Positions 17,144 to 25,533 of a stretch of DNA of 64,000 bases are shown here, in pieces. The notes below the pieces were generated by a model. It saw only the letters and a list, made by a program, of their open reading frames with translations. It was not told the DNA's origin and did no database searches. Origin of the DNA: Bradyrhizobium sp. in8p8 (GTDB lineage Bacteria > Pseudomonadota > Alphaproteobacteria > Rhizobiales > Xanthobacteraceae); NCBI RefSeq assembly GCF_000426845.1, contig NZ_AUGD01000003.1, positions 310,001 through 374,000 on the forward strand. The letters are read 5' to 3'. The position numbers were made by a program, and so were the translations under genes. Positions within the stretch are counted from its first letter, which is position 1, and each line of letters opens with the position of its first letter.

Positions 17144-17605
17144 ATGCCGATTACCGATCTGGTCGCACCCGAGGCGATTCTCCCGGCATTGAAGGTCAAC
17201 AGCAAGAAGCAGGCCCTGCAGGAGCTCGCCGCCAAGGCCGCCGAGCTGACCGGGCAGAACGAGCGCTCCGTGTTCGAGGTGCTGCTGCAACGGGAGAAGC
17301 TCGGCACCACCGCGGTCGGCTATGGCGTCGCCATTCCGCACGGCAAGCTGCCCAAGCTGGAAAAGATCTTCGGCCTGTTCGCGCGCCTCGATCGCCCGAT
17401 CGATTTCGAGGCGATGGACGGCCAGCCGGTCGATCTCGTCTTCCTGCTGCTCGCGCCCGAAGGCGCCGGCGCCGATCATTTGAAGGCGCTCGCCCGCATC
17501 GCCCGCCTCTTGCGCGACCAGGACATCGCCAAGAAGCTCCGCGCCTCGCGCGATGCCCAGGCGATCTATTCGGTGCTGGCTCTGCCGCCGGCGACGGCGG
17601 CCTGA
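17144..17605 (+). CDS. ptsN: Nitrogen-regulatory PTS IIA protein PtsN (EIIA-Ntr)
   Basis: A 153-residue IIA domain of the nitrogen phosphotransferase system. The phosphorylated His is in VAIPHGKL (His66) within the conserved block TTAVGYGVAIPHGK. EIIA-Ntr receives phosphate from PtsP via NPr and regulates potassium uptake, phosphate sensing and nitrogen responses by protein contacts; it does not import sugar. It ends the rpoN-hpf-ptsN cluster and has its own apparent sigma-54 promoter at 16982. Confidence 0.95.
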   Translation: MPITDLVAPEAILPALKVNSKKQALQELAAKAAELTGQNERSVFEVLLQREKLGTTAVGYGVAIPHGKLPKLEKIFGLFARLDRPIDFEAMDGQPVDLVFLLLAPEGAGADHLKALARIARLLRDQDIAKKLRASRDAQAIYSVLALPPATAA

Positions 17606-17662
17606 GCCTCATCGCGAGGCGCAACTGCGGCAACATCCGCCTTTCGTGCCTAGCTCTCGACA

Positions 17663-17735
17663 CCGTCATTGCGAGGAGCCTTGCGACGAAGCAATCCAGA
17701 GTCCCTCCGCGCGAGGATCTGGATTGCGTCTCGAA
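17663..17735. repeat. Dispersed repeat, GTCATTGCGAGGAGCC..GCAATCC family
   Basis: The segment starts CGTCATTGCGAGGAGCCTTG, continues with CGACGAAGCAATCCAG and ends with CTGGATTGCG, so the inner arms CAATCCAG and CTGGATTG pair. A second member lies at 58211-58297. It occupies most of the 264-bp convergent gap between ptsN and the DUF1150 gene. Confidence 0.6.
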
Positions 17736-17795
17736 GCCTCATCGGCCGCGCTTTGCGCGAACCCGTCGGCTCCGAATGATGATGCGCATATCATC

Positions 17796-17842
17796 ACTCA
17801 AAATGAAAACGGGCACGCCTTCGCTCGAAGGCATGCCCGCTC
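17796..17842 (-). terminator. Rho-independent terminator of the hsp20-DUF1150 transcript
   Basis: CGGGCA-C-GCCTTCG (17810-17823) pairs with CGAAGGC-A-TGCCCG (17826-17839), a 13-bp stem with one mismatch. On the minus strand the stem is followed by a T-rich run (GTTTTCATTTT). It lies 30 bp past the DUF1150 stop; the TTTTGAG preceding the stem on the minus strand would also allow it to act for ptsN in reverse. Confidence 0.7.
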
Positions 17843-17869
17843 AAAACTCTCTTCGTACGACGCGCGTGC

Positions 17870-18142
17870 TCAGTGCACGCTGACGGCTTGCAGCTCGTTG
17901 CTCCAGGCGTTGGCGACCGCGGCTTCGCGGCTGTCGGTCAGCATGATCGGCGTGCCGTCGGCGGCATGAAGCGCGAACAGCTTGAGGCCCGGCGCGATTT
18001 TCGGCGCCTCCGGAAACAGGCCCGGCACGTCTTCGGAGCGGATCTGCTTCACATAGGCGATATGGCCTTCGCCCAGAGTTGCCAGCGTCTCCGGAGAGAC
18101 GTTCTTGGCTTCGTATTCGAACGCAACGTGACCTTCACTCAT
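17870..18142 (-). CDS. DUF1150 family protein
   Basis: A 90-residue protein beginning MSEGHVAFEYEAKNVSPETLATLGEGHIAYVKQI and containing LFALHAADGTPIMLTDSREAAVANA, the pattern of the DUF1150 family of alphaproteobacteria. Its function is unknown. It starts 50 bp after hsp20 and shares its terminator, so it is probably co-expressed on heat shock; the association of DUF1150 with small heat-shock genes is recurrent in this group, as I recall. Confidence 0.85.
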   Translation of the reverse strand: MSEGHVAFEYEAKNVSPETLATLGEGHIAYVKQIRSEDVPGLFPEAPKIAPGLKLFALHAADGTPIMLTDSREAAVANAWSNELQAVSVH

Positions 18143-18192
18143 GGTCTCGACTCCTCTGGAACACTAAGCGGTCGAGTCCGCTACTCGTTCCA

Positions 18193-18618
18193 TTATTCGT
18201 GCTCATTGATAGCGATTGTCTTAACGATCCTCTCCGGCTCAGGCCGGGCCAGATCGATCGACAACAACCCGTTCTTCAGATCCGCACCCAGCACCAGCAT
18301 CCCTTCCGCCAGCACGAAGGTGCGCTGGAAGTGGCGCGCGGCGATGCCGCGATGGATGTATTGCCGGGTCTTGTCGTCCTGCTGCCGCCCGCGGATCACG
18401 AGCTGGTTTTCCTCAATGGTTACATCGAGTTGGTCGCGGGTGAATCCGGCAACCGCCAGCGTGATGCGCAAACGCTCGGGCTGGCCGTCCGTGCGGTCAC
18501 ACCTCTCGATATTGTAGGGAGGGTAGCCGTCGGCGCCTTTGACGACGCGGTCGAGCACGCGCTCGATCTCGTCGAAGCCCAGCAGGAAGGGACTGGAGAG
18601 CGTTGGAACACGAGACAT
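18193..18618 (-). CDS. Small heat-shock protein, Hsp20/alpha-crystallin family
   Basis: A 141-residue ATP-independent holdase. The alpha-crystallin core runs from about PYNIERCD to the hydrophobic strand NGLLSIDLARPEPE, with the family block ITLAVAGFTRDQLDVTIEENQLVIRG and HRGIAARHFQRTFVLAEGM. It keeps unfolding proteins soluble under heat. The ATG at 18618 is preceded by an AGGA Shine-Dalgarno buried in a hairpin with the ROSE signature, and by an RpoH-type promoter. DUF1150 follows in the same transcript. Confidence 0.95.
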   Translation of the reverse strand: MSRVPTLSSPFLLGFDEIERVLDRVVKGADGYPPYNIERCDRTDGQPERLRITLAVAGFTRDQLDVTIEENQLVIRGRQQDDKTRQYIHRGIAARHFQRTFVLAEGMLVLGADLKNGLLSIDLARPEPERIVKTIAINEHE

Positions 18619-18676
18619 AGTTTACAAAGTCCTCGCGGAAGCGACTTTGGTGTGTCGGGGCCCGTAGTGGCACCCC
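18619..18676 (-). promoter_or_regulatory. ROSE-like RNA thermometer in the hsp20 leader
   Basis: Read on the minus strand, CAAAGTC (18649-18643) pairs with GACTTTG (18631-18625), then after a bulged G, CTT pairs with GAG around a CCGC loop. The Shine-Dalgarno AGGA (18633-18630) is thus fully paired, opposite TCGCT (18644-18640), which matches the ROSE motif U(U/C)GCU with its bulged G. A second hairpin (GGGGTGCC..GGGCCCC, 18676-18657) lies upstream. ROSE elements are established regulators of Bradyrhizobium small heat-shock genes. The match is by eye; folding was not computed. Confidence 0.7.
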
Positions 18677-18686
18677 TTGCCCAGCA

Positions 18687-18715
18687 ATATGGGCACGTTC
18701 TGCTGTGGGTTCAAG
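18687..18715 (-). promoter_or_regulatory. RpoH (sigma-32)-type promoter of hsp20
   Basis: On the minus strand CTTGAA (18715-18710) and CCATAT (18692-18687) are separated by exactly 17 bases, matching the CTTGAA-N17-CCANAT consensus reported for rhizobial RpoH promoters. Transcription would begin near 18680, so the leader would hold both ROSE-like hairpins. Confidence 0.6.
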
Positions 18716-18764
18716 CACGTAGCGGGGGGCTGTGGATGGTCGCCCGGCCGTCAGGTGCTGCCGG

Positions 18765-18800
18765 ACGTCATGCCCGGGACAAGCCCGGGCACGACGAAGT
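18765..18800. repeat. Dispersed palindrome with CCCGGGAC..GCCCGGGC arms
   Basis: The stretch GACGTCATGCCCGGGACAAG followed by CCCGGGCACGACGAAG forms a short hairpin (GCCCGGG/CCCGGGC). It lies in the 269-bp gap between the ugpC stop and the hsp20 promoter. The form TCATGCCCGGGACAAGCCCGGGCA is a familiar rhizobial intergenic repeat. Nothing else is visible between it and ugpC. Confidence 0.5.
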
Positions 18801-18887
18801 TGCGGGCGAATACCCCAGCGAAAACATGGCGTCTTCTACTGTGCATGGGGTTGTTTTTGCGCTCGGGTTGTCGGGGGCCGGAACCCC

Positions 18888-19976
18888 TCAGGCCTCGAGC
18901 CGCTTGCGCCCGTCGCCGCTGAACAGATGCAGCTTCGCCGGTCGTGCGGCGACGCGGATCCTCGCGCCGATCGCGGGGGCTTCGGTTCCGGGAATGCGGA
19001 CGATGATCTCGCCGGGCGGCAGCTCGCCGGGGGTGGCGGCGACGTGCTTCTCCTCCTGCTCACGGGAGCCGTAGACGAAGGTTTCCGCGCCGACGCGCTC
19101 GATCGCTTCCACGGTGAGCGGCAGCGCGACGCCGCCGTCCGGGGTCTGGTCGGTGATGACGAAATCCTCCGGGCGGATGCCGAGGACGCCGGCGTCGGCC
19201 GCCGCGCTGCCCGCCAGCTGCGACCGGATCTCCTCGGGACGCGTCGACATCAAGTTCATCGGCGGTGCGCCGATGAAGGAGGCGACGAAGGTGGTCGCCG
19301 GCTTTTCGTAGATCGCCAGGGGATTACCGACCTGCTCGACCTGCCCCCCGTTCATCACGACGAGAATGTCGGCGAGCGTCATCGCCTCGAGCTGGTCATG
19401 GGTGACGTAGATCGACGTGGTGTTGAGTCGGCGCTGCAGTCTGCGGATCTCGACGCGCATCGCGATGCGCAGCTTGGCGTCGAGGTTGGAGAGCGGCTCG
19501 TCGAACAGGAATACCTTCGGCTGGCGCACGATGGCGCGACCCATGGCGACGCGCTGGCGCTGACCGCCGGAGAGCTGGCGCGGCTTGCGGTCCAGCATCG
19601 CGGAGAGCTCGAGCACGCGCGCGGCTTCCTCGACGCGGGTCTTGATCTCGGCTTCGGCCATGCCGCGGTTGCGCAGGCCATAGGCCATGTTGTTGTAGAC
19701 GCTCATATGCGGATAGAGCGCGTAGTTCTGGAACACCATCGCGATATCGCGATCGGCGGGTTCGATTCCGTTGACGACACGGCCGCCGATGTCGATCTCG
19801 CCGCCGGTGACGGTCTCGAGGCCCGCGACCATGCGCAGGAGCGTGGACTTGCCGCAGCCGGAGGGACCGACCAGCACGCAGAATTGTCCGTCGCCGACAT
19901 CGACGTCGACGCCCTTGATGGCCTCGAAGCCGCCGGGATAGGTCTTGCGGACGTTGCGCAGGGTGACGTTAGCCAT
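18888..19976 (-). CDS. ugpC: sn-glycerol-3-phosphate ABC importer ATPase UgpC
   Basis: A 362-residue MalK-type ATPase. Walker [10 protein letters not shown], signature [15 protein letters not shown], Walker [13 protein letters not shown] and switch His in [10 protein letters not shown] are intact, and a C-terminal TOBE/MalK regulatory domain follows ([11 protein letters not shown]). It energises uptake of glycerol-3-phosphate or glycerophosphodiesters, a phosphate source. It is last in the ugpBAEC operon, separated from ugpE by a 121-bp gap that holds a repeat. Confidence 0.92.
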   Translation of the reverse strand: MANVTLRNVRKTYPGGFEAIKGVDVDVGDGQFCVLVGPSGCGKSTLLRMVAGLETVTGGEIDIGGRVVNGIEPADRDIAMVFQNYALYPHMSVYNNMAYGLRNRGMAEAEIKTRVEEAARVLELSAMLDRKPRQLSGGQRQRVAMGRAIVRQPKVFLFDEPLSNLDAKLRIAMRVEIRRLQRRLNTTSIYVTHDQLEAMTLADILVVMNGGQVEQVGNPLAIYEKPATTFVASFIGAPPMNLMSTRPEEIRSQLAGSAAADAGVLGIRPEDFVITDQTPDGGVALPLTVEAIERVGAETFVYGSREQEEKHVAATPGELPPGEIIVRIPGTEAPAIGARIRVAARPAKLHLFSGDGRKRLEA

Positions 19977-19984
19977 TGCGAGCT

Positions 19985-20097
19985 CCGCTCGGGCGAGTGG
20001 CGGATCGTGAGTGGCGAGTAGTTGATCTGCTTGGAATGCAACGCCCGTTCGATCGTCGGCGTACGATTCGCCATTCGCTACTCACTATTCGCCCCTC
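19985..20097. repeat. GAGTGGCGAGTAG/ACTCGCTA-type intergenic repeat inside the ugp operon
   Basis: The 121-bp ugpE-ugpC gap is made largely of short related words: GGCGAGTGGCGGATCGTGAG and TGGCGAGTAG on one side, and GATTCGCCATTCGCTACTCA with CTATTCGCCCC on the other. The two sides are roughly inverted copies, so the RNA between the cistrons could fold into an extended hairpin. Confidence 0.5.
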
Positions 20098-20946
20098 TCA
20101 CTTTTCAGTCTCGACCAGGCCGCGCACGAACAGCTTCTGCATGACGACGACGACGAACACCGGCGGCAGCATGGCCAGCACGGCGGTTGCCATCACGATC
20201 GGCCATTCGGTCAGCGCGTCGGTGGTGGTGATCATCTTGCGGATGCCGATCTGGATCGTCTGCATGTCGTCGCGCGTCGTGATCAGCAGCGGCCAGAGAT
20301 ATTGATTCCAGCCGAGGATGAACAGGATCACGAACAGCGCCGCCATGTTGGTGCGCGACAGCGGCAGCAGCGTATCCCAGAAGAAGCGGAAGGGGCCTGC
20401 GCCGTCGATGCGCGAGGCCTCCAGCAATTCGTCCGGCACGGTCATGAAGAACTGGCGGAACAGCAGCGTCGCGGTGGCGGATGCGATCAGCGGCAGCGAC
20501 AGGCCGGCATAGCTGTCGAGCATGTGCAGATCGGCGACGATCTTGTAGGTCGGATAGATGCGCACCTCGACCGGCAGCATCAGCGTGATGAAGATCAGCC
20601 AGAAGATCGCCATCCGGAACGGAAAGCGGAAATACACGATCGCATAGGCCGAGATGATCGAGATCGCGATCTTGCCGATCGCGATCAGGAGCGCCATCAC
20701 CAGCGAGTTCAGCATCATGTTGCCGACCGGCTCGCGGGTCGAGCCGCTCGTGCCGACGAAGATCGTCTGGTAGTAGGTCTCGAAGAAATGACCGCCGGGC
20801 AGCAGCGACATCTGGCCGTTCGCGATCACCGCGTTGTCCTGGGACGACGCGATGATTGCGAGATAGACCGGGAAGGCGACGATCGCGATCCCGATCCAGA
20901 GGATGATGTGGGCGATGTAGCGCCGGAAGCCTTCTTCCTCGACCAT
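20098..20946 (-). CDS. ugpE: sn-glycerol-3-phosphate ABC importer permease UgpE
   Basis: A 282-residue permease with six membrane segments and the EAA cytoplasmic loop (ELLEASRIDGAGPFRFFWDTLLPLSRTN), which docks with UgpC. YGPHxx-free, it ends QKLFVRGLVETEK, typical of MalG-type permeases. Its start shares bases with the ugpA stop at 20946, so the two are translationally coupled. Confidence 0.92.
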   Translation of the reverse strand: MVEEEGFRRYIAHIILWIGIAIVAFPVYLAIIASSQDNAVIANGQMSLLPGGHFFETYYQTIFVGTSGSTREPVGNMMLNSLVMALLIAIGKIAISIISAYAIVYFRFPFRMAIFWLIFITLMLPVEVRIYPTYKIVADLHMLDSYAGLSLPLIASATATLLFRQFFMTVPDELLEASRIDGAGPFRFFWDTLLPLSRTNMAALFVILFILGWNQYLWPLLITTRDDMQTIQIGIRKMITTTDALTEWPIVMATAVLAMLPPVFVVVVMQKLFVRGLVETEK

Positions 20947-21827
20947 CAGTAGGTCACCTTGCGTTCGACGAAGCGGAACTGGATTCCGGTCAGCACGATG
21001 ACCATGATCATCAGGATCACCGATTGCGCAGCCGAGCTGCCGAGGTTTCCGCCGAGCAGGCCGTCGGTATAGACCTTGTAGACCAGCGTCTCCGTCGACT
21101 TGCCGGGACCGCCGCGGGTCATGGTGTCGATGATGCCGAACGTGTCGAAGAAGGCGTAGACGATGTTCACGACCAGGAGGAAGAAGATGGTCGGCGACAG
21201 CAGCGGGAACGTCACGGTCCAGAACCGCCGCATCGGCCGGGCGCCGTCGATCGCGGCGGCTTCGAGCACGCTTTTGGGGATGCTCTGCAGGCCGGCGAGG
21301 AAGAACAGGAAATTGTAGGAGATCTGCTTCCAGGCGGCGGCGAGGATGATCAGCGCTGCGGCCTGGTCGCCGTCGAGCAGCGGATTCCAGTCGACGCCGA
21401 GCGCGCGCAGATAGCGCGAGAGCACGCCGAGCGAGGGATGCAGCATGAAGATCCAGAGCACGCCGACGACCGGCGGAGCCACCGCATAGGGCCAGATCAG
21501 GAGCGTGCGGTAGAGCATCGAGCCGCGCAGCGGCTTGTCCGCCATCACCGCGAGCAGCAGCGCAAAAGACAGCGACGACACCGCGATCGCAAACGAGAAG
21601 AAGAAGGTGCGCAGGATCGCCTCGAAATAGGCGGGCTCCTTGAACAGATCGATGTAATTTTCGAACCAGACGAAGCTGGTCGAAAGGCCGAAGGCATCTT
21701 GGAGCAGGAACGACTGGATCATCGCCTGCAAGGCCGGCCAGTAGAAGAAAACCAGGACGATCGCGAGCTGCGGTGCAACCAGCGCGTAGGGCAATAGCTT
21801 CGACTGGAAAATGGCTTGCTTTTGCAT
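20946..21827 (-). CDS. ugpA: sn-glycerol-3-phosphate ABC importer permease UgpA
   Basis: A 293-residue MalF-type permease with six membrane segments and the EAA loop [28 protein letters not shown]. It pairs with UgpE to form the membrane channel. The start [20 protein letters not shown] is usual for UgpA. It begins 49 bp after the ugpB stop and overlaps the ugpE start by one base. Confidence 0.92.
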   Translation of the reverse strand: MQKQAIFQSKLLPYALVAPQLAIVLVFFYWPALQAMIQSFLLQDAFGLSTSFVWFENYIDLFKEPAYFEAILRTFFFSFAIAVSSLSFALLLAVMADKPLRGSMLYRTLLIWPYAVAPPVVGVLWIFMLHPSLGVLSRYLRALGVDWNPLLDGDQAAALIILAAAWKQISYNFLFFLAGLQSIPKSVLEAAAIDGARPMRRFWTVTFPLLSPTIFFLLVVNIVYAFFDTFGIIDTMTRGGPGKSTETLVYKVYTDGLLGGNLGSSAAQSVILMIMVIVLTGIQFRFVERKVTY

Positions 21828-21876
21828 GATGCCCGCGGGAGCGGCAGGCCGGCTGACCGGCCTGCCGCTTGTCGCC

Positions 21877-23193
21877 TTACTTGACGGCGGTCTTTTCGAA
21901 CTGGCGCAGCATGGTGTTGCCGCGCTCCACGGCCGAATCCAGCGCCTGCTTGGCGGTCTTCTTGCCGGCCAGGGCCTGCTCGATCTCTTCCGACCAGACG
22001 TCGCGGAGCTGCACCATGTTGCCGAGGCGCAGGCCGCGCGAGTTCTCGGTCGGCTCCTTGTTGGTCAGCTCGAGCAGCGGGGTCTCGAGATAAGGCTGAT
22101 CCTTGTAGAAGCCTTCCGCCTTGGCCTTCTCATAGGCCGCCTTGGTGATCGGCAGATAGCCCGACGATTTGTGGATATAGACCTGGCGATCCGTATCGGA
22201 CAGGAAGGTCAGGAACTTCGCTACACCCTTGTACTCCTCGGCCGACTTGCCACCCATGATCCAGAGCGAGGCGCCGCCGATGATCGAATTCTGCGGTGCG
22301 CCCTTCACGTCGGGATAGTAGGGCATCGGCACCGCGGTGAAGGCGAACTTGGCCTGCGCCTTGACGTTGCCGAAGAACGCCGACGAGGTCAGGTAGAGGG
22401 GGCATTCGCCCGACGTGAAGCGGCCTTCGCCGGTGTTGGTCCGGCCGGCATAGTCGTAGGTCTTGTCCTTCTGGAGCTCGACGAGGTTCTCCAGATGCTT
22501 GACCTGGAGCGGTCCGTTGAACGAGAGCACGGTATCGAAGCCGTCGAGGCCGTTGGCTTTGGTCGACAGCGGCACGTTGTGCCAGGCGGAGAGCTGCTCG
22601 AGATTGACCCAGGTGACCCAGGAGTTGGAGAAGCCGCACGTCGCGTGGCCGGCCGCCTTCAGCTTCTTGGCCGCGTCGAACACTTCGGGCCAGGTCTTCG
22701 GGATCTCGACATTGGCCTTCTTCAGTGCGTCGAGATTGACCCACATCACCGTCGACGACGAGTTGAAGGGAAAGGACAGCATCTCGCCCTTCGAGGTCGA
22801 ATAATAGCCGGTGATCGCGGGCAGATAGGCCTTGGGATCGAACTTCTCGCCGGTCTCGGCCATCAGCTTGTAGACCGGCTTCACGGCGCCGGTCGCGGCC
22901 ATCATGGTGGCGGTGCCGACCTCGAACACCTGCATGATGTGCGGCGCATTGCCGGCACGGAACGCGGCGATGCCGGCGTTCATCGTGTCGGCGTAGTTGC
23001 CCTTGTAGGTCGGGATCACCTTGAAATCGCCCTGCGAGGCGTTGAAGTCGTTGGCGAGCTTGACGATGACGTCGTTGTTGGCGCCGGTCATCGCGTGCCA
23101 CCACTGGATTTCGGTCACGGCGAGTGCCGGCGAGGCGCCGAAACCAACCGTGAGTGCAACAGCAGCAGCCGCACCAAAATGTCGAAGAGCCAT
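21877..23193 (-). CDS. ugpB: sn-glycerol-3-phosphate-binding protein UgpB
   Basis: A 438-residue periplasmic solute-binding protein. The signal peptide ends near [29 protein letters not shown] and the later [19 protein letters not shown] and [14 protein letters not shown] match UgpB. It delivers glycerol-3-phosphate and its diesters to UgpAE. The ATG at 23193 is preceded by AGGGAGGTTTTCTTG, a strong ribosome site (the TTG just before it is not needed). A Pho box lies 55 bp upstream, pointing to PhoB control of the operon. Confidence 0.94.
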   Translation of the reverse strand: MALRHFGAAAAVALTVGFGASPALAVTEIQWWHAMTGANNDVIVKLANDFNASQGDFKVIPTYKGNYADTMNAGIAAFRAGNAPHIMQVFEVGTATMMAATGAVKPVYKLMAETGEKFDPKAYLPAITGYYSTSKGEMLSFPFNSSSTVMWVNLDALKKANVEIPKTWPEVFDAAKKLKAAGHATCGFSNSWVTWVNLEQLSAWHNVPLSTKANGLDGFDTVLSFNGPLQVKHLENLVELQKDKTYDYAGRTNTGEGRFTSGECPLYLTSSAFFGNVKAQAKFAFTAVPMPYYPDVKGAPQNSIIGGASLWIMGGKSAEEYKGVAKFLTFLSDTDRQVYIHKSSGYLPITKAAYEKAKAEGFYKDQPYLETPLLELTNKEPTENSRGLRLGNMVQLRDVWSEEIEQALAGKKTAKQALDSAVERGNTMLRQFEKTAVK

Positions 23194-23247
23194 CAAGAAA
23201 ACCTCCCTTGCCCGTCAATGAAGAAGCGCTTGCGCTAGCAGCGCCAT

Positions 23248-23265
23248 ATGACGTTCACATGACTG
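23248..23265 (-). promoter_or_regulatory. Pho box upstream of ugpB
   Basis: On the minus strand CAGTCAT-GTGA-ACGTCAT is a pair of 7-bp direct repeats spaced 11 bp apart, against the Pho-box consensus CTGTCAT-N4-CTGTCAT: both GTCAT cores are exact. It lies 55 bp upstream of ugpB, as expected for PhoB activation. Confidence 0.6.
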
Positions 23266-23402
23266 TGTAAGCGGCCGAAACGAAAGCGGCAAGCGCTGCT
23301 CGTCAAATAGGCGAAGACGGATCGGGCAGCTTTTCCCGTTCGCGCTGCACTATCGTGCCCGCGCCGCAGCGCGGCATCAGATCATGAGCACCGAAAGAAC
23401 AG

Positions 23403-23545
23403 GTCGCGGGCCCGAAAACCTCTCCCGCTTGCGGGAGCGGTCGCGCCGAAGGCGCGGGTGAGGGCTCTGTCCTCTGGGAGATTATCCCGTTGCGGAGACA
23501 CCTCTCCCAACCCCTCCCCCGCAAGCGGAAGAGGGCGTGCATTGC
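23403..23545. repeat. Compound dispersed repeat (CTCCCGCTTGCGGGAG and related hairpins)
   Basis: Contains the hairpin CTCCCGCTTGCGGGAG, then CGCGCCGAAGGCGCG, then GGTGAGGGC..CCCTCCCCCGCAAGCGGAAGAGGGC. This is a familiar multi-hairpin rhizobial intergenic element. It lies 20 bp beyond the CoA-transferase stop and may serve as its transcript end. Confidence 0.6.
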
Positions 23546-23564
23546 AATTGAAGCTCGTCTTATC

Positions 23565-24785
23565 TCAACGCTTGCGCTCGGGGCCGCAGACCGTGCCCTT
23601 GGCCACCATCGCGTCGATCTCGGCCTTGGAGTAGCCGAACTCGCCCAGCACCTCCCGGGAGTGCTGGCTGAACTTGGGCGGCAGGCGGCGCAGGCTCGGC
23701 TTTGAGCGGTCGAGCCGGATCGGCGAGGCAACGCCCTTGTACCAGTCCTTCTCGATAATATCGCCGCGGTAGATCGTGTGCGGATTGGTCAACGCCTGGT
23801 CGATCTTCTGGACGGGACCTGCGGGCAGGCCCGCAGCGAGCAGGCGATCGCACAGCGGCTCGGCCTCGTGCTGGCTGAACACCGCGGCAAGCTCGGCACG
23901 CAGCGCCTCCCGGTTGGCGATGCGGTCCTTGTTGCGCGCAAAGCGCGGATCGGTGCCCAGCTCCGGCTTGCCGATCTCCTTGCAGAGCTTGCGGAAGGTG
24001 CCGTCATTGCCGACGCCGATGAAGATGTTGTCGGTCTTGGTCGGGAAGATCGCGTAAGGCACAAGGTTCGGGTGCTCGTTGCCGGTGAGGCTCGGCGGCT
24101 TCCCATGCATGAAATAGTTCGCGGTGTGCGGATGCATGATGGCAAGGCCGGTCTCGTACAGCGTCGTCTCCAGGAACTGGCCCTTGCCCGAGCGCTGACG
24201 TTCCGACAGCGCCATCAGGATGCCGATCGCCGCATAGAGCCCGGTGCCGATGTCGACCAAGGGCACGCCAATCCGCATCGGACCGCTCTCGGGCGAGCCG
24301 GTCGCGGCGATCATGCCGGTCATGGCCTGGATGATGGCGTCATAGCCCGGATTGCCGCCGCGCGGGCCGTCGGCGCCGAAGCCGCAGATCCGGCAATGCA
24401 CGAGGCGCGGGAATTTGTCGCGCAAGGTCTCGTTGCCGATGCCCCACTTCTCCAGCGTGCCCGGCTTGAAATTTTCGATCAGGACGTCGGCGGTCTCCAG
24501 CATCTTCAGCAGCACGGCACGGCCGCCCTCGGAGGCGAGGTCGAGGCCGATCGAGCGCTTGTTGCGGTTGATGCCGATGAAATAGGCCGCGTCCTCCTCG
24601 TGGAAGGGAGGGCCCCAGTCGCGCACCTCGTCGCCTGCGGGCGGCTCGACCTTGATCACGTCGGCGCCGTGGTCAGCGAGGATCTGGGTACAGTACGGTC
24701 CGCCGAGCACGCGCGTGAGATCGATGACGCGCAGTCCGCTCATGGCACCTGGGGCGGCTTCAGAACCCGCGGCTTCAGAACTCAT
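23565..24785 (-). CDS. CaiB/BaiF-family (class III) CoA-transferase
   Basis: A 406-residue class III CoA-transferase, which moves CoA between organic acids through an aspartyl-CoA anhydride. The N-terminal block LRVIDLTRVLGGPYCTQILADHGADVIKVEPP, ENFKPGTLEKWG and GVPLVDIGTGLYAA (containing the catalytic Asp) are classic. The substrate is not evident; neighbours give no pathway. The ATG at 24785 has AGGAG ten bases upstream and gives MSSEAAGS; an upstream ATG at 24848 is less likely. Confidence 0.9.
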   Translation of the reverse strand: MSSEAAGSEAAPGAMSGLRVIDLTRVLGGPYCTQILADHGADVIKVEPPAGDEVRDWGPPFHEEDAAYFIGINRNKRSIGLDLASEGGRAVLLKMLETADVLIENFKPGTLEKWGIGNETLRDKFPRLVHCRICGFGADGPRGGNPGYDAIIQAMTGMIAATGSPESGPMRIGVPLVDIGTGLYAAIGILMALSERQRSGKGQFLETTLYETGLAIMHPHTANYFMHGKPPSLTGNEHPNLVPYAIFPTKTDNIFIGVGNDGTFRKLCKEIGKPELGTDPRFARNKDRIANREALRAELAAVFSQHEAEPLCDRLLAAGLPAGPVQKIDQALTNPHTIYRGDIIEKDWYKGVASPIRLDRSKPSLRRLPPKFSQHSREVLGEFGYSKAEIDAMVAKGTVCGPERKR

Positions 24786-24955
24786 GCCTTCGCTTCTCCT
24801 GTGTCGGCGTTCGATCACAGGCCTAGCGAGGTTTTTTTGCGCCAGCAATGGCGCCGCGCGTGGGGCCGTATGCGCCGCCGCGTCATCCCGTGACGTGGCA
24901 AATCACGGAAGCGGCCAGCCCGAGGGGGATCCCGGGCCAGCCGATCCGCTCGTGA

Positions 24956-25381
24956 TCAGACGACCGTCAGGCGAACGTCGACGTTGCCGCGCGTGGCATT
25001 GGAGTAAGGGCACACCTGGTGCGCCTTCTGAACCAGTGCCTCGGCCTCGGCGCGGGCAAGACCCGGCAGCGAGACGGCGAGGTCGATGTCGAGGCCGAAA
25101 CCGCCTTCCGAGCGCGGGCCGATGCCGACCGTAGAGGTGACCGAGGCATCGGCCGGAACCTTGGGGCCGCCCTGCGAAGCCACGAACTTCATTGCGCCGA
25201 TGAAGCAGGCGGCATAGCCCGCCGCGAAAAGCTGCTCGGGATTGTTGCCGGCGCCGCCACCGCCGCCGAGTTCCTTCGGCGTCGTCAGCTTGACGTCGAG
25301 CGCGCCGTCGAGGGTCGCGGCATGGCCGTCGCGGCCGCCGGTGGCCTTGGCGCTGGTCTTGTAGAGGACGTTCACGGACAT
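24956..25381 (-). CDS. ohr: Organic hydroperoxide resistance protein Ohr
   Basis: A 141-residue OsmC/Ohr-fold thiol peroxidase that reduces organic and fatty-acid hydroperoxides with electrons from lipoylated proteins. The two redox cysteines are in [10 protein letters not shown] (Cys59) and [12 protein letters not shown], and the catalytic Arg/Glu environment [11 protein letters not shown] is conserved. The ATG at 25381 gives [19 protein letters not shown], the family start. It is divergent from ohrR across a 152-bp region with two operator-like palindromes. Confidence 0.95.
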   Translation of the reverse strand: MSVNVLYKTSAKATGGRDGHAATLDGALDVKLTTPKELGGGGGAGNNPEQLFAAGYAACFIGAMKFVASQGGPKVPADASVTSTVGIGPRSEGGFGLDIDLAVSLPGLARAEAEALVQKAHQVCPYSNATRGNVDVRLTVV

Positions 25382-25425
25382 CTTGATCTCCCTGGTGTTG
25401 GAGCGAGTGCGACCTATATTGCCTC

Positions 25426-25484
25426 CAATTAGATTGTGCGCAATTGAAATTCCCATGCCTCACATTTAATTGTTCGCAATTGAA
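25426..25484. promoter_or_regulatory. OhrR operator candidates between ohr and ohrR
   Basis: Two AATTG-type inverted repeats lie in the divergent region: CAATTAGATTGTGCGCAATTG (25426-25446) and TTAATTGTTCGCAATTGAA (25466-25484). GCAATTGAAT-like right halves repeat 37 bp apart. OhrR proteins bind AT-rich palindromes containing CAATT/AATTG, so these are likely its sites for repressing ohr and itself. Confidence 0.6.
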
Positions 25485-25533
25485 TCTGCGGTCGCCCGGC
25501 ACCACAATGGCGTCAAACCTCGTGAGGTTCGCC

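Larger units (their letters stand above)
23194..23564. other. 371-bp gap between ugpB and the CoA-transferase gene
   Basis: This non-coding gap holds the ugpB ribosome site and Pho box on the ugpB side and a block of dispersed palindromes (about 23403-23545) on the other. I see no conserved ORF or RNA gene in it. Confidence 0.6.

Noticed and set aside
18678..18695. Perfect hairpin TGCCCA-TATTGC-TGGGCA upstream of hsp20 as a third ROSE hairpin
   Set aside because: It overlaps the -10 element of the RpoH-type promoter, so it would not be transcribed whole if that promoter is used.
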